Below are positions 11,785-20,268 of a DNA stretch of 64,000 bases, one piece after another. The notes under the pieces are model-generated. The model saw nothing but the letters and a program-made list of their open reading frames with translations, made no database searches and was not told where the DNA came from. Position numbers and translations under genes: made by a program. Each line of letters opens with the position of its first letter. Within the stretch, counting starts at the first letter, position 1. The DNA comes from Marinobacter aromaticivorans. Its GTDB lineage: Bacteria > Pseudomonadota > Gammaproteobacteria > Pseudomonadales > Oleiphilaceae. The stretch covers positions 1 to 64,000 of the forward strand of contig NZ_NIHD01000005.1 of the NCBI RefSeq assembly GCF_002806975.1, in the 5' to 3' direction.

Positions 11785-12536
11785 TGAGAAAGCTGATTTT
11801 TGGTCTTTTCATCGCATTCCTGCCGGTTCTCGGGCTGGCAGCCGTTGGCCTTCCGCTTGATCCGATCAAGACGGATCACACTGACAAGGTATCCCTGCAG
11901 CGAGGAGCGGCTCTGTTTACGAACTACTGCATGGGGTGTCACTCCATGGAGTACGCTCGCTACAAGCGTGTTGCTGATGATCTCGAGATTCCGGTCGAGC
12001 TGTATGAGGAGAACCTCATATTCACCGGCGCCAAGATCGGAGAGCTGATGAAGAATGCCATGGATAAGGATACAGCCGCCGGCTGGTTCGGGGCTCCACC
12101 ACCGGATCTTACGCTGGAAACCCGCTTGCGCGGTGAGTCCTGGGTCTACTCCTACCTGCGTGGTTTTTACAAGGATGAGACGCGTCCGCTCGGCGTGAAT
12201 AATGTGGTGTTCCCTGCGGTGGGCATGCCTCATGTTCTGGTCGATCTTCAGGGCTTGTGTGCGGTTGAGCCAAACATTGGTAAAAAGGCCAGTGTTGAGC
12301 CCCTGAGCGGCAACGTCAATAACGCAGGTGTCTGCCCGGATTACGCCATCGAGGGCAGTATGTCGGGCGCTGAGTTTGACCGTGCCATGTACGATCTGAC
12401 CAACTTCATGTCCTACATGGCGGATCCGATCAAGGTTGAGCGTGAGCGCCTCGGTATCTTCGTATTGATCTTTGTAGCCATTTTCTTTGTATTCGCCTAC
12501 CTGCTCAATCGTGAGTACTGGAAAGACGTACACTGA
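11784..12536 (+). CDS. petC: cytochrome c1 subunit of the bc1 complex
   Basis: A 250-aa periplasmic c-type cytochrome with a C-terminal anchor. A signal peptide of about 20 residues precedes the heme motif CMGCH (Cys49, Cys52, His53). A membrane helix of about residues 225-243 (FVLIFVAIFFVFAYLL) holds it in the inner membrane. The longer open frame back to 11586 lies inside petB and is discarded; ATG 11784 shares one base with the petB stop. A terminator follows the gene. Confidence 0.96.
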   Translation: MRKLIFGLFIAFLPVLGLAAVGLPLDPIKTDHTDKVSLQRGAALFTNYCMGCHSMEYARYKRVADDLEIPVELYEENLIFTGAKIGELMKNAMDKDTAAGWFGAPPPDLTLETRLRGESWVYSYLRGFYKDETRPLGVNNVVFPAVGMPHVLVDLQGLCAVEPNIGKKASVEPLSGNVNNAGVCPDYAIEGSMSGAEFDRAMYDLTNFMSYMADPIKVERERLGIFVLIFVAIFFVFAYLLNREYWKDVH

Positions 12537-12564
12537 GAAATAGGGTATAATCCCGTTCCCTGAG

Positions 12565-12608
12565 TTCCAGTGGGCGTTAACCGGCCCGCTGGAATTTTTG
12601 CGTTTTTT
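12565..12608 (+). terminator. rho-independent terminator after petABC
   Basis: Arms TTCCAGTGGGC (12565-12575) and GCCCGCTGGAA (12584-12594) form an 11-bp stem with one G-U pair and an 8-nt loop, followed by TTTTTGCGTTTTTT. A -10-like TATAAT sits just upstream at 12546-12551 without a clear -35. Confidence 0.9.
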
Positions 12609-12646
12609 CAGGGCCAATTCGGTTAGTTTACTCGTGAGGTAGTTCT

Positions 12647-13276
12647 ATGGGCGTTGTGACCAAGCGGTCATCGATGACGTTTTTCTCGGATCCGGCCAGC
12701 CACTATAGCCACAGAGTACGTATAGTCCTGGCAGAGAAGGGTGTGACCGTTGATATCGTTGATGTTGACCCGGATAATCCGCCAGCCGAACTGGCTGATC
12801 TGAATCCGTATAACGCCTTGCCGACTCTGGTAGACCGCGATCTGGTTCTCTACGAGCCAAACATCATGATGGAATATCTGGATGAGCGTTTTCCACATCC
12901 GCCGTTGTTGCCGGTTTATCCGGTTGCGCGCGCTAACAGCCGCCTGATGATCCATCGCATCCAGAAGGACTGGTGTGGTCTGGTGGATCAGATTCTGAGT
13001 CAGCCAAATGCCAAGGCCTCAGAGGTCGCTCGTAAGGAGCTGCGTGAAAGTCTGCTCGCAACTGCGCCGGTGTTTGGCGAAATGCCATTTTTCCTGTCTG
13101 AGGAATTCACGATTGTGGATTGCAGTATTGCGCCTATCCTCTGGCGCTTGCCAGCACTGGGGATTGAGCTCAATGACAAACAGGCGAAGCCGTTGCAGAA
13201 GTATATGGACAGTATTTTTGAGCGCGAGGGCTTCAAGGCGAGCCTTTCCGATCTTGAAGAAGATATCCGTAGCTGA
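12647..13276 (+). CDS. sspA: stringent starvation protein A
   Basis: A 209-aa GST-fold protein that binds RNA polymerase and helps cells under starvation and acid stress in E. coli. The thioredoxin-like half shows [23 protein letters not shown] and [35 protein letters not shown] split across residues 10-85; the helical half follows. The segment PHPPL near residue 85 is typical of SspA rather than catalytic GSTs. It is paired with sspB 38 nt downstream, as in E. coli. The promoter is probably between the petC terminator and the gene but I cannot place it. Confidence 0.95.
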   Translation: MGVVTKRSSMTFFSDPASHYSHRVRIVLAEKGVTVDIVDVDPDNPPAELADLNPYNALPTLVDRDLVLYEPNIMMEYLDERFPHPPLLPVYPVARANSRLMIHRIQKDWCGLVDQILSQPNAKASEVARKELRESLLATAPVFGEMPFFLSEEFTIVDCSIAPILWRLPALGIELNDKQAKPLQKYMDSIFEREGFKASLSDLEEDIRS

Positions 13277-13314
13277 TTTCGCAGGGTTCCGTTTTACGGA
13301 ACAGGAGACAAGCA

Positions 13315-13746
13315 GTGCCTGATAACAAGACCACCATGACATCCAGTCGCCCATATCTGGTACGAGCCTTTAATGAGTGGATACTGGATAACGACTGTAC
13401 GCCTTATATCGTGGTGGATGCAGGTATTCAGGGTGTGCAGGTACCTACTGAGCATGTGGCAAACGGGCAAATCGTTCTGAATATCAGTCCTGGTGCTGTA
13501 CGCGGTCTGGTCGTTGGTAACGGCGCACTGGAATTCAGTGCCCGCTTCGGTGGCGTGCCTATGCAGGTGTTTATTCCGCTTCAGGCGGTAATGGCAATTT
13601 ACGCCAAAGAAAATGGCGAAGGTATGGTCTTTGGCAGTGAGCCGGGTTCTCCGGACCCTGATGGCACCAATGATCGCGAAGGCGCCCGGCAGTCTGGCCC
13701 GGAAGATCGGCCAACTGGTCGGCCAACCCTGAAAGTTGTGAAATAG
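13315..13746 (+). CDS. sspB: ClpXP protease specificity-enhancing factor SspB
   Basis: A 143-aa adaptor that carries ssrA-tagged proteins to ClpXP. The folded substrate-binding part covers about residues 8-105 (PYLVRAFNEWILDN onwards, with HVANGQIVLNISPGAVRGL). A flexible acidic linker leads to the last residues RPTLKVVK, which match the ClpX-binding XB tail of E. coli SspB (RPALRVVK). The start is GTG 13315, with a CAGGAGA ribosome site 6 nt ahead; an ATG 21 nt later lacks one. Confidence 0.95.
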   Translation: MPDNKTTMTSSRPYLVRAFNEWILDNDCTPYIVVDAGIQGVQVPTEHVANGQIVLNISPGAVRGLVVGNGALEFSARFGGVPMQVFIPLQAVMAIYAKENGEGMVFGSEPGSPDPDGTNDREGARQSGPEDRPTGRPTLKVVK

Positions 13747-13770
13747 TCGTCGAAGGGCGGCAGGTCATTC

Positions 13771-13798
13771 AAAAAAGCCGGCGAAAGCCGGTTTTTTT
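13771..13798. terminator. terminator between convergent sspB and diaA
   Basis: Six A residues, then a CCGGC-GAAA-GCCGG hairpin, then seven T. The GNRA-type tetraloop and the A and T tracts on both sides let it serve both strands. Confidence 0.88.
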
Positions 13799-13800
13799 GT

Positions 13801-14391
13801 TCAGCCTCCGAACAGTTTGCCGTCCACCAGTGAGCAAAGGGCGTTTATTACCACCATGAGCAGAGGCGTGGCGTCGGTTGGTGAAAGGTCGTTCAGCGCG
13901 ATCTCATGGTCTTCCGAATGCATAAGCGAGGTGATATCGGATTTCTCCCTGGCGCTTAGCACAACAACGTTCATTTCCCGGTCGTGGGCTGCTTGAATAG
14001 CCTGGATGAGGTTGGCTTTGTGGCCATCATCAACAATCACGAACAGCAGGTCACCTGGCTTGCCAATGGCTTTTACCTGGCGCGAGAAGGTGTCATTAAA
14101 ACGATTGTCACGGCATATGGCCGAGTAAGTAGTCGCGTCGGCGCCCAGGTTGATGGCGGGCAAGGCCGGGCGGTCATGCTCAAAACGGTTCAGGAAGGCG
14201 GTGCAGAAATACTGTGCGATGACGTTGGCGTTACCATTGGCGCAGGCAACTATCTTTCCGTCATTGAGGAGGGTGTTAACAAACGCATCCGCGGCCTGTT
14301 CTATTGCCGGCCCGATTGTGCTGGCTGCCTGGGCAGTATGTTCCATGTGGCTAGCAAATAACTGGTTGATCAGGTTTTCCATGTCGTTCAT
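13801..14391 (-). CDS. diaA: DnaA initiator-associating protein DiaA (SIS domain)
   Basis: A 196-aa SIS-domain protein of the phosphoheptose-isomerase-like family. In E. coli DiaA is a tetramer that binds DnaA and promotes initiation at oriC. The sugar-phosphate-type loop reads ACANGNANVIAQYF around residues 49-62, and a Ser/Thr-poor version of the second loop (VVVLSAREKSDI) follows. Context decides between DiaA and GmhA: it is adjacent to yraN and lpoA, the same block as in E. coli (yraM-yraN-diaA). It is 6 nt downstream of yraN and so is likely cotranscribed. Confidence 0.88.
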   Translation of the reverse strand: MNDMENLINQLFASHMEHTAQAASTIGPAIEQAADAFVNTLLNDGKIVACANGNANVIAQYFCTAFLNRFEHDRPALPAINLGADATTYSAICRDNRFNDTFSRQVKAIGKPGDLLFVIVDDGHKANLIQAIQAAHDREMNVVVLSAREKSDITSLMHSEDHEIALNDLSPTDATPLLMVVINALCSLVDGKLFGG

Positions 14392-14397
14392 CAGTTT

Positions 14398-14766
14398 TTA
14401 CACATCCGCCTGAATTGCATTTTTAATCCATTGTACCCGGTATTTTTTTACGGTTCCCGGGCTGATTGCCACCACGTCAATTCTGGTGAGACTGTCCCAG
14501 AGATGGTGCCGGTGCAGATAGAAAGAAACCGCTTTAAGCAGCCGGTGTTGCTTGGGCCGGGAAATCGAACTGGCCGGATCAACAAGGCTACCGCTGCCCC
14601 GGTAGCGCACCTCAAAGAACACCAGGGTGTCTTTGTCCAGCCCTATCAGATCAATTTCGCCGCCCCGGTTATATACGTTGCGTTGGAGAATTTGCACACC
14701 GCGGGATATCAGGTAGTGTTCTGCAACGCCCTCAAAATGTGTTCCGATGGCTTTGCGGCCTTCCAT
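14398..14766 (-). CDS. yraN: YraN family (UPF0102) putative nuclease-fold protein
   Basis: A 122-aa protein of the UPF0102 family, whose function is not settled. The PD-(D/E)xK-like core is visible as NRGGEIDLIGLDKDTLVFFEVRYR around residues 33-56 (shown here in parts): Glu and Asp in GEIDLI and the Glu-Val-Arg strand. It lies between lpoA and diaA on the same strand, 27 nt after lpoA, an arrangement conserved in gammaproteobacteria. Note that the usual EVK/EVR position is occupied by EVRYR. Confidence 0.9.
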   Translation of the reverse strand: MEGRKAIGTHFEGVAEHYLISRGVQILQRNVYNRGGEIDLIGLDKDTLVFFEVRYRGSGSLVDPASSISRPKQHRLLKAVSFYLHRHHLWDSLTRIDVVAISPGTVKKYRVQWIKNAIQADV

Positions 14767-14793
14767 GGCTGCGGTTCCTTGTGAGTGCGGGGG

Positions 14794-16656
14794 TTAGTTG
14801 GTCAGTGCCTGGGGGCTGATGTCTTCCTCCCTGCTGCCGGGTTCCGGTTGAGGTAGCAGTGTGGGTGTTCCATTTTTGAACTGGGCCCAGAGTTGGGTGC
14901 GGTGAATGCTGCCGGCCGGGGTCATGATGAGTTCCCCTGTCTGCCCATCCACCGACGCCCCACGGACTTGGCGAAGCAGGGGCAGGCGCTTGCTCAGCTG
15001 CCATGCGTCGGCGCCCATGGCAAACAGTCGGCCCAGCTGGCCGCGGGTGCCTGGCAAAACCTTGCTTGCCTGCTCCCGTAATGGATTTTTGTCGTTCAAC
15101 ACCCACGGAATATCGGTGAATATAACCTGGTTCAGGTCCCGGTCCCGGGCGGCATCGGGCGTGCCTTCGTAGATGATCGAAGGGGAATAGACAGGCAGGT
15201 CCCCGCCGAAGTAAAAGGCAAACAGAGGTTTGAACTGGCGAGCCACGGCCGGCTCAGCAACCATGACAATGGCTTGGGCATCCTGACGCCGGCGCGGTTC
15301 GAATTCTACGTTCAGCCCAATGGTGCGTTCCACCTGGATGGCCCGGTCGCGGGATACGGTGATGCCCAGCAGGTCTGCGGTGACCGCACGCAGGTTGTCT
15401 TCACGGAAGAAGCGCTCTATATCCAGGATGACGGCTCCATTGCTCTGCATACGTTCCACAAGTGCGGCCTCAACGCGATCACCCCATTCGCCCTGGGGAA
15501 TCAGCGCCAGTACCTGATTGATGTTTTGCTGCGAAAGCCGGTCAGCAATCTGTCGTGCTTCGTCCTCTGCAGAAAGACCGAACTGGTACAGGCCTTCGGG
15601 AGCCTGCTGGTTTTCAGGGAGATAGTTAAGGCCCAGGGCAGGGACAGGAAGCCTTTGAATGCTGGCGAGCCTGGCCAGGGCTTCTTTATCAAGTGGCCCT
15701 ATAACCAGGTCTGTATCCTGGTTTGCCAGCTCTTTGTAAAGGGTATCAAACGCCCGATCGGAGGTATCTATTATGCGAATGTCGGTTTTGCTCCGGTCCG
15801 TGGAGTCATCCTGATAGTAGGCAGCCAGAAAGCCATCCCGAATGGCCTTGCCGGCACTGGCCAGCGGCCCCTTGAGAGGGACGGCCAGGGCAATTTTTTC
15901 CGGCCGGTTTGCTGCCAGGTTGGCAATAAGCTGGAGCTCTGAAGGCAGTACCTGTGCAGCCGGATGGCTGGGCCAGTTACTCTGCCAGCGTCGTACTATG
16001 CGGCCTTGATCATCAATGCTTAACCCGGGTGCGCGAATACTGGCGGCAAGCTCAAGCCAGCCTTCCGACTCAAAGCCTATGGTGCTCTCGCCGGCGGCAG
16101 TCAGCTGCTGATCCGGTACAGCTTTAAGGAGTGCCCATATCTGATCGTGGATCTGTTGCGGGTTAACCTTGCTGTCTGTCTGTGCAAGCAGCATCAGTGT
16201 TATGGCTGCCGAGAGCCGGTCGCCGGCCAGTGCGTAGGTGTCAGACTGGAGATTTGCCGCCCTGTGGACAAGATCCGGACTGTAGTCCCTGAAGTTTTCG
16301 GGGGAGAGGTCTGAAGCTATTGCGCTGGCCCACTCGCGGTCCTCCAGGGCCACAGCGCTCGCCATTGTGAGTAGCTGTTTCTGGGCTTTCAGGGATGGTG
16401 CAGGTTGCGCGAGTTGAGTGCTCTGCAGTAATGTGCGGGCCGCCCGGTGGTCGCCGCGATCCTGAAACCGGCTGGCAATCCGGAGCAGGTATTGCTGCGC
16501 CGTTTCTGTGTTGCTTTCCTTTGCTGCAAGCTCTAGCGCCTGGGATGGAGACTGGGCAACGTTCGGGTCCAGGTCAACACTGGCACAACCGGCAAACAGC
16601 AGCGTCAGTGTGAATAAACCGGCCAGTACACGATGATTAACTGGGTTCTTGGTCAT
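14794..16656 (-). CDS. lpoA: penicillin-binding protein activator LpoA
   Basis: A 620-aa outer-membrane lipoprotein that in E. coli reaches through the periplasm to stimulate PBP1A. The lipobox LFAGC places the lipidated cysteine at residue 24, and the +2 residue is Ala, which favours outer-membrane sorting. An N-terminal helical TPR-like half (about 30-260) is followed by a periplasmic-binding-protein-like half beginning KIALAVPLKGPLASAGKAIRDG. It is slightly shorter than the E. coli protein (678 aa). It is divergent from rsmI, as in E. coli, with a 159-nt shared intergenic region. Confidence 0.92.
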   Translation of the reverse strand: MTKNPVNHRVLAGLFTLTLLFAGCASVDLDPNVAQSPSQALELAAKESNTETAQQYLLRIASRFQDRGDHRAARTLLQSTQLAQPAPSLKAQKQLLTMASAVALEDREWASAIASDLSPENFRDYSPDLVHRAANLQSDTYALAGDRLSAAITLMLLAQTDSKVNPQQIHDQIWALLKAVPDQQLTAAGESTIGFESEGWLELAASIRAPGLSIDDQGRIVRRWQSNWPSHPAAQVLPSELQLIANLAANRPEKIALAVPLKGPLASAGKAIRDGFLAAYYQDDSTDRSKTDIRIIDTSDRAFDTLYKELANQDTDLVIGPLDKEALARLASIQRLPVPALGLNYLPENQQAPEGLYQFGLSAEDEARQIADRLSQQNINQVLALIPQGEWGDRVEAALVERMQSNGAVILDIERFFREDNLRAVTADLLGITVSRDRAIQVERTIGLNVEFEPRRRQDAQAIVMVAEPAVARQFKPLFAFYFGGDLPVYSPSIIYEGTPDAARDRDLNQVIFTDIPWVLNDKNPLREQASKVLPGTRGQLGRLFAMGADAWQLSKRLPLLRQVRGASVDGQTGELIMTPAGSIHRTQLWAQFKNGTPTLLPQPEPGSREEDISPQALTN

Positions 16657-16815
16657 GGCAAGCTCTATAGGTTCCGGAGTTTTGGGGCTTGTGGCGCCGA
16701 TCTGATGGTGGCAAGTTTAACAGTTCCCGGACCAATTCACATGACGCAGCTGTCATGGTTGCGCGGTATCCCCAGGCGCGGCGCTTATTCTGAAAACCGA
16801 GGCAGTCAGTCAACT

Positions 16816-17685
16816 ATGCAGATAAAAAAGCCAGTCGATCAACAGGGAACCTTGTATATCGTTGCCACCCCTATTGGCAATCTTGAGGATCTTTCCCCCC
16901 GTGCTGTTCGGGTACTGTCAGATGTGGCGGTTATAGCTGCGGAAGATACCCGCCATAGTGGGCGGCTGCTTCAGCATCTTGGTATCAGTAAGCCGCTGAT
17001 TGCGTTACACGATCACAACGAGCGGGGCAGGGTTCAGGGCATACTGGACCACTTGCTGGCCGGTGCCGATGTGGCGCTGGTGTCGGATGCGGGTACACCG
17101 CTGATTTCTGATCCGGGCTATGTACTGGTTCGTGAGGCAAGAGCAGAGGGGTTGCGTGTGACCCCGGTTCCCGGGCCCTGCGCCCTGATCGCGGCCCTGA
17201 GTGCAGCAGGGCTGCCCACTGATCGTTTTCTGTTTTCAGGTTTTCTGCCTGCAAAGCGCTCGGGCCGGCGTGCAGCTTTGGAAGCACTGCGCAAGGAAAC
17301 GGCTACTCTGGTGTTCTATGAATCACCGCACCGGATTGTGGATACAGTAATGGACATTGCAGCGGTTATGGGGGAGGCCAGGGAGGTAGTACTGGGCCGG
17401 GAAATAACCAAAACGTTTGAGACCTTCTACTCCGGTGCAGTCGCCGAGGTGCATGCAGCCTTGCTTGAGGATCCCCATGGCAATCGTGGCGAGTTCGTTG
17501 TCATGGTGCGGGGGGCAGACAAGTCAGAAGCGGGTCTTGTGGCGGGGGAGCTGGATGTCGACCGCTTGCTGGGCCTGTTGATGGCTGAGCTGCCCACCAG
17601 AAAGGCCGCAAAGATTGCCGCTGAGCTGACCGGGTTGAGTAAAAACGAACTTTACCAGAGAGCGCTTGATTTCAAGGCCGGCTGA
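16816..17685 (+). CDS. rsmI: 16S rRNA (cytidine(1402)-2'-O)-methyltransferase
   Basis: A 289-aa SAM-dependent methyltransferase of the tetrapyrrole-methylase fold that 2'-O-methylates C1402 in the 16S decoding centre. The N-terminal TLYIVATPIGNLEDLSPRA, the AEDTRHSGRLLQHLG segment, LVSDAGTPLISDPGY and the VPGPCALIAALSAAGLP loop are all canonical. The frame is open to 16633, but ATG 16816 gives the normal start a few residues before the first strand. It precedes rnpB by 56 nt. Confidence 0.95.
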   Translation: MQIKKPVDQQGTLYIVATPIGNLEDLSPRAVRVLSDVAVIAAEDTRHSGRLLQHLGISKPLIALHDHNERGRVQGILDHLLAGADVALVSDAGTPLISDPGYVLVREARAEGLRVTPVPGPCALIAALSAAGLPTDRFLFSGFLPAKRSGRRAALEALRKETATLVFYESPHRIVDTVMDIAAVMGEAREVVLGREITKTFETFYSGAVAEVHAALLEDPHGNRGEFVVMVRGADKSEAGLVAGELDVDRLLGLLMAELPTRKAAKIAAELTGLSKNELYQRALDFKAG

Positions 17686-17706
17686 GCCCTGGGAAGGCGC
17701 TTTTCC

Positions 17707-17735
17707 TTGCATGGTGCGTGGCGCAGGAGTATTGT
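17707..17735 (+). promoter_or_regulatory. rnpB promoter
   Basis: TTGCAT (17707-17712) and TATTGT (17730-17735) stand exactly 17 nt apart. The predicted start, about 17742, coincides with the first base of the P1 helix of RNase P RNA, which supports both calls. Confidence 0.75.
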
Positions 17736-17741
17736 CTTGCC

Positions 17742-18099
17742 CGAGCTCGCCAGACAGTCGCCGCCGGTTTTCCGGGGGAGGAAAGTCCGGGCTCCACAGG
17801 GCAAGGTGCCAGGTAATGCCTGGGCGGCGTAAGCCGACGGAAAGTGCAACAGAAAGCAAACCGCCTAAGTGTTCGTGGCTCGTTCACGAACACCGGTAAG
17901 GGTGAAATGGTGCGGTAAGAGCGCACCGCGTGGCTGGTAACAGTCCACGGCGATGGTAAACCCCACCTGGAGCAAGACCAAATAGGAGTCCTATGGCGTG
18001 GCCCGCGCTGGACTCGGGTAGGTTGCTTGAGGCCTGCGGTGACGCAGGCCCTAGATGAATGACTGTCCACGACAGAACCCGGCTTATCGGCGAGCTCAA
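17742..18099 (+). ncRNA. rnpB: RNase P RNA, bacterial type A
   Basis: Catalytic RNA that matures the 5' ends of tRNAs. P1 is formed by GAGCTCGCC (17743-17751) and GGCGAGCTC (18089-18097). The conserved core is evident: GAGGAAAGTCCGGGCTCCAC, GTAAGGGTGAAATGGTGCGG with the GGTAAGAGCGCACCG segment, GAGCAAGACCAAATAGGAG, and the closing TAGATGAATGACTGTCCACG and ACAGAACCCGGCTTATCGG. P3 is short (CCGG-TTTT-CCGG), as I recall from Pseudomonas rnpB rather than the long E. coli P3. A run of T starts right after P1, which probably serves as the end of transcription. Confidence 0.97.
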
Positions 18100-18100
18100 T

Positions 18101-18308
18101 TTTTTCCTCTCTTTGGATGCGTGTTTATTATCACGGCGCTCTTCTTATAGCTAAAAAATCTTAAACCTCACTTGTCTTCTTCAGACTTTTTTGCAGGTGT
18201 TTGATTTTCCTTCTTTTCTTTTCCGTAATGTCACCTTTCGCTCCCATCTTTCACTGTAACCTCTTGTCATAAAAGGAACTTTTCCAAGAGAGACGCTGTT
18301 TGCGGCGC
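18101..18308 (+). other. pyrimidine-rich gap between rnpB and the mraZ promoter
   Basis: With the promoter and operator after it, this makes a 306-base stretch without a gene. It is visibly richer in T and C than the surroundings (many TTTTC and CTTCT runs), and I see no reading frame, strong hairpin or RNA gene. It may hold only the rnpB 3' end and additional upstream promoter elements for the dcw cluster. Confidence 0.5.
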
Positions 18309-18337
18309 TTGCATTGTGAATTGCGTGTTTCTATAGT
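18309..18337 (+). promoter_or_regulatory. mraZ (dcw cluster) promoter
   Basis: TTGCAT (18309-18314) and TATAGT (18332-18337) are separated by 17 nt. Transcription would start near 18344, immediately in front of the MraZ boxes. This is the expected place for the main promoter of the whole division and cell-wall cluster. Confidence 0.75.
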
Positions 18338-18345
18338 GTGCACAA

Positions 18346-18380
18346 GTGGGAAAAAGTGGTTTCTAGTGGTTATTTGTGGT
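18346..18380 (+). promoter_or_regulatory. MraZ operator: four GTGG(G/T) boxes with 10-bp period
   Basis: GTGGG at 18346, GTGGT at 18356, GTGGT at 18366 and GTGGT at 18376 recur at exactly 10-bp intervals, separated by AT-rich 5-nt spacers. A degenerate fifth copy, GTGTG at 18336, is in the same register and overlaps the -10. MraZ is known to bind direct TGGG-type repeats with 5-nt spacers just upstream of its own gene. The position over and after the start site predicts autorepression of the dcw cluster. Confidence 0.88.
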
Positions 18381-18405
18381 TTTCAGGTCTCCAGAGACGG
18401 GCTAA

Positions 18406-18858
18406 ATGGGCAATTTCCTCGGCAGTCATGCCATCAATATGGATGCAAAGGGTCGTCTGGCGATCCCCGCCAAGGTGCGCGAAGGTCTCGCGCAGACTTG
18501 TGGTGGCCGCATTGTATTGACCGCCAATGCCGATGAAGAGCGGTGTCTGCTGGTTTATCCCGAACCTGAGTGGGAGGTTCTGCGCCCCAAAATCGAGGCC
18601 TTGCCCAATATGTACAAGTCCGCACGGCGCCTGCAGCGGCTGCTTCTTGGTAATGCAGCGCCCATGGAGATGGATTCTGCCGGGCGCATACTGGTGCCGC
18701 CCACCTTGCGCAGCTATGCCCACCTTGAGAAAAAACTGATGCTTATCGGGCAGGGCAAGAAGCTGGAGCTGTGGAGTGAGGAGCGCTGGCTTGCGTGGCT
18801 TGATGAATCGTCCTGTGATGAAGACATGCCGCCCGAGATGGAGGCGCTTTCCTTATGA
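18406..18858 (+). CDS. mraZ: transcriptional regulator MraZ
   Basis: A 150-aa AbrB-type DNA-binding protein with two swapped-hairpin repeats. The opening reads [21 protein letters not shown] (split repeat 1) and the second repeat [20 protein letters not shown]; each carries the D-x-x-GR basic signature (DAKGR and DSAGR). It is the first gene of the dcw cluster and acts on the operator 26 nt ahead of its start. It overlaps rsmH by four bases (ATGA). Confidence 0.96.
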   Translation: MGNFLGSHAINMDAKGRLAIPAKVREGLAQTCGGRIVLTANADEERCLLVYPEPEWEVLRPKIEALPNMYKSARRLQRLLLGNAAPMEMDSAGRILVPPTLRSYAHLEKKLMLIGQGKKLELWSEERWLAWLDESSCDEDMPPEMEALSL

Positions 18859-19838
18859 CCGCTGATCGCACGTCAGAGGCGGGAGCGGAGTTTTCCCACC
18901 GCTCGGTGCTTCTGGATTCGGCGGTCGACTATCTGGTCAGTGACCCCGAAGGCAGGTATGTGGATGGCACCTTTGGTCGCGGCGGTCACAGCCGGCTCAT
19001 TCTCGGGCGTCTGGGTGTGTCCGGCGGTCTGCTGGGTATCGACAAAGACCCTGAAGCCATAAAGGTGGCCGAAGAGTTCGCTGCGGGCGATTCACGCTTC
19101 AAATATTTCCACGGTTCCTTTGCCGAACTCGGGCGTGCAGTGTCCGAGGCAGGCTGGGACAAGGTCAGCGGTGTGCTTTTGGATCTGGGGGTGTCATCGC
19201 CCCAGCTTGATGATGCATCCCGAGGCTTCAGTTTTATGCGGGAAGGTCCTCTCGATATGCGTATGAACCCGCTGCAGTCGCCGAGTGCGGCCGAGTGGCT
19301 GGCGCACGCGGAAGAGGGCGAGATTGCGGACGTCATCTTTCGTTATGGTGAGGAGCGGTTTTCCCGTCGCATCGCCCGTTTGATTGTTGCGCGTCGTCAG
19401 GGCGCACCAATAGAGACCACGCTCCAGCTTGCCGCTCTGGTGAACGAGGCGGTACCCAAAAAAGAGAAACACAAACACCCGGCAACGCGCACTTTCCAGG
19501 CAATTCGCATTTTTATTAACCGCGAACTGGAAGATCTGGAAATTGGGCTGCAGGCAGCTGTGGACAGGCTTGCACCCGGTGGCCGGCTGGTTGTTATCAG
19601 TTTTCATTCGCTGGAAGACCGGTTAGTGAAGCGCTTCATGCGGGATCTTGCCCGCGGCCCGAGGTTGCCCAAAGGCATTCCGGTGACCGCAGAGCAGGAG
19701 GCTTCCGATTATCGCCTGATTGGCAAGGCAAGCAAGGCTAACGCCGGCGAAGTCAGAGAGAACGTTCGTGCCCGCAGTGCTGTTATGCGGGTTCTGGAGC
19801 GTACCGACAACAAACATACAGTTCAGGGGAGCGCGTGA
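18855..19838 (+). CDS. rsmH: 16S rRNA (cytosine(1402)-N4)-methyltransferase
   Basis: A 327-aa SAM methyltransferase (formerly MraW). The sequence shows [15 protein letters not shown] at the start, the SAM loop [33 protein letters not shown], and the C-terminal [15 protein letters not shown]. It modifies the same nucleotide, C1402, that RsmI modifies, and rsmI lies 1.2 kb upstream. The start overlaps mraZ in ATGA. Confidence 0.97.
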   Translation: MTADRTSEAGAEFSHRSVLLDSAVDYLVSDPEGRYVDGTFGRGGHSRLILGRLGVSGGLLGIDKDPEAIKVAEEFAAGDSRFKYFHGSFAELGRAVSEAGWDKVSGVLLDLGVSSPQLDDASRGFSFMREGPLDMRMNPLQSPSAAEWLAHAEEGEIADVIFRYGEERFSRRIARLIVARRQGAPIETTLQLAALVNEAVPKKEKHKHPATRTFQAIRIFINRELEDLEIGLQAAVDRLAPGGRLVVISFHSLEDRLVKRFMRDLARGPRLPKGIPVTAEQEASDYRLIGKASKANAGEVRENVRARSAVMRVLERTDNKHTVQGSA

Positions 19839-19840
19839 CC

Positions 19841-20245
19841 ATGGGCGCAGTGGCCATAGAGCCGGCAGTAAAACCGGCGAAGCTGAATAAAGAAAAAGTT
19901 CGTGAAGGCGTAAGTGTTGCTTTACGGATTTCGCGGCGAATTTTTACTGCCATGCGTCAGAAAAATGCTCTGGTGTCTCTGGCCCTCGCGGTGGTGCTTA
20001 TAGGCTCCTCCATTGGTGTTGTTGTCAGCGCCCATGAGAATCGCGAACTGTTCAATACGCTGTCCCGGCTTCAGGCTGAGCGTGACCGCTTCCAGGCGGA
20101 ATGGAGCCAGTTGCTTCTGGAGCAGAGTGCTCTGGGTGCCCACGGGCGCGTGGAAAAACTGGCGGCTGAGCGCTTCAGTATGGTGGTTCCCGGGCGCCAG
20201 GACATTGTTCTGGTGCCACTGATGTCGCCATTGGCGGCCCGATAA
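19841..20245 (+). CDS. ftsL: cell division protein FtsL
   Basis: A 134-aa bitopic protein of the FtsQLB subcomplex. A basic cytoplasmic part (1-42) leads to one membrane helix, about residues 43-65 (LVSLALAVVLIGSSIGVVV), then a periplasmic coiled coil with leucine heptads (NRELFNTLSRLQAERDRF). A GTG at 19835 overlaps the rsmH stop, but the AGGGGAG ribosome site (19825-19831) is better spaced for ATG 19841, so I chose the latter. FtsL is weakly conserved, so position between rsmH and ftsI is much of the evidence. Confidence 0.88.
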   Translation: MGAVAIEPAVKPAKLNKEKVREGVSVALRISRRIFTAMRQKNALVSLALAVVLIGSSIGVVVSAHENRELFNTLSRLQAERDRFQAEWSQLLLEQSALGAHGRVEKLAAERFSMVVPGRQDIVLVPLMSPLAAR

Positions 20246-20268
20246 TTAACGATAATAACAATTTCAGG

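Noticed and set aside
17760..17785. Possible deletion in P3 of RNase P RNA
   Set aside because: A short P3 is, as I recall, normal in Pseudomonas and relatives; the rest of the RNA is intact.
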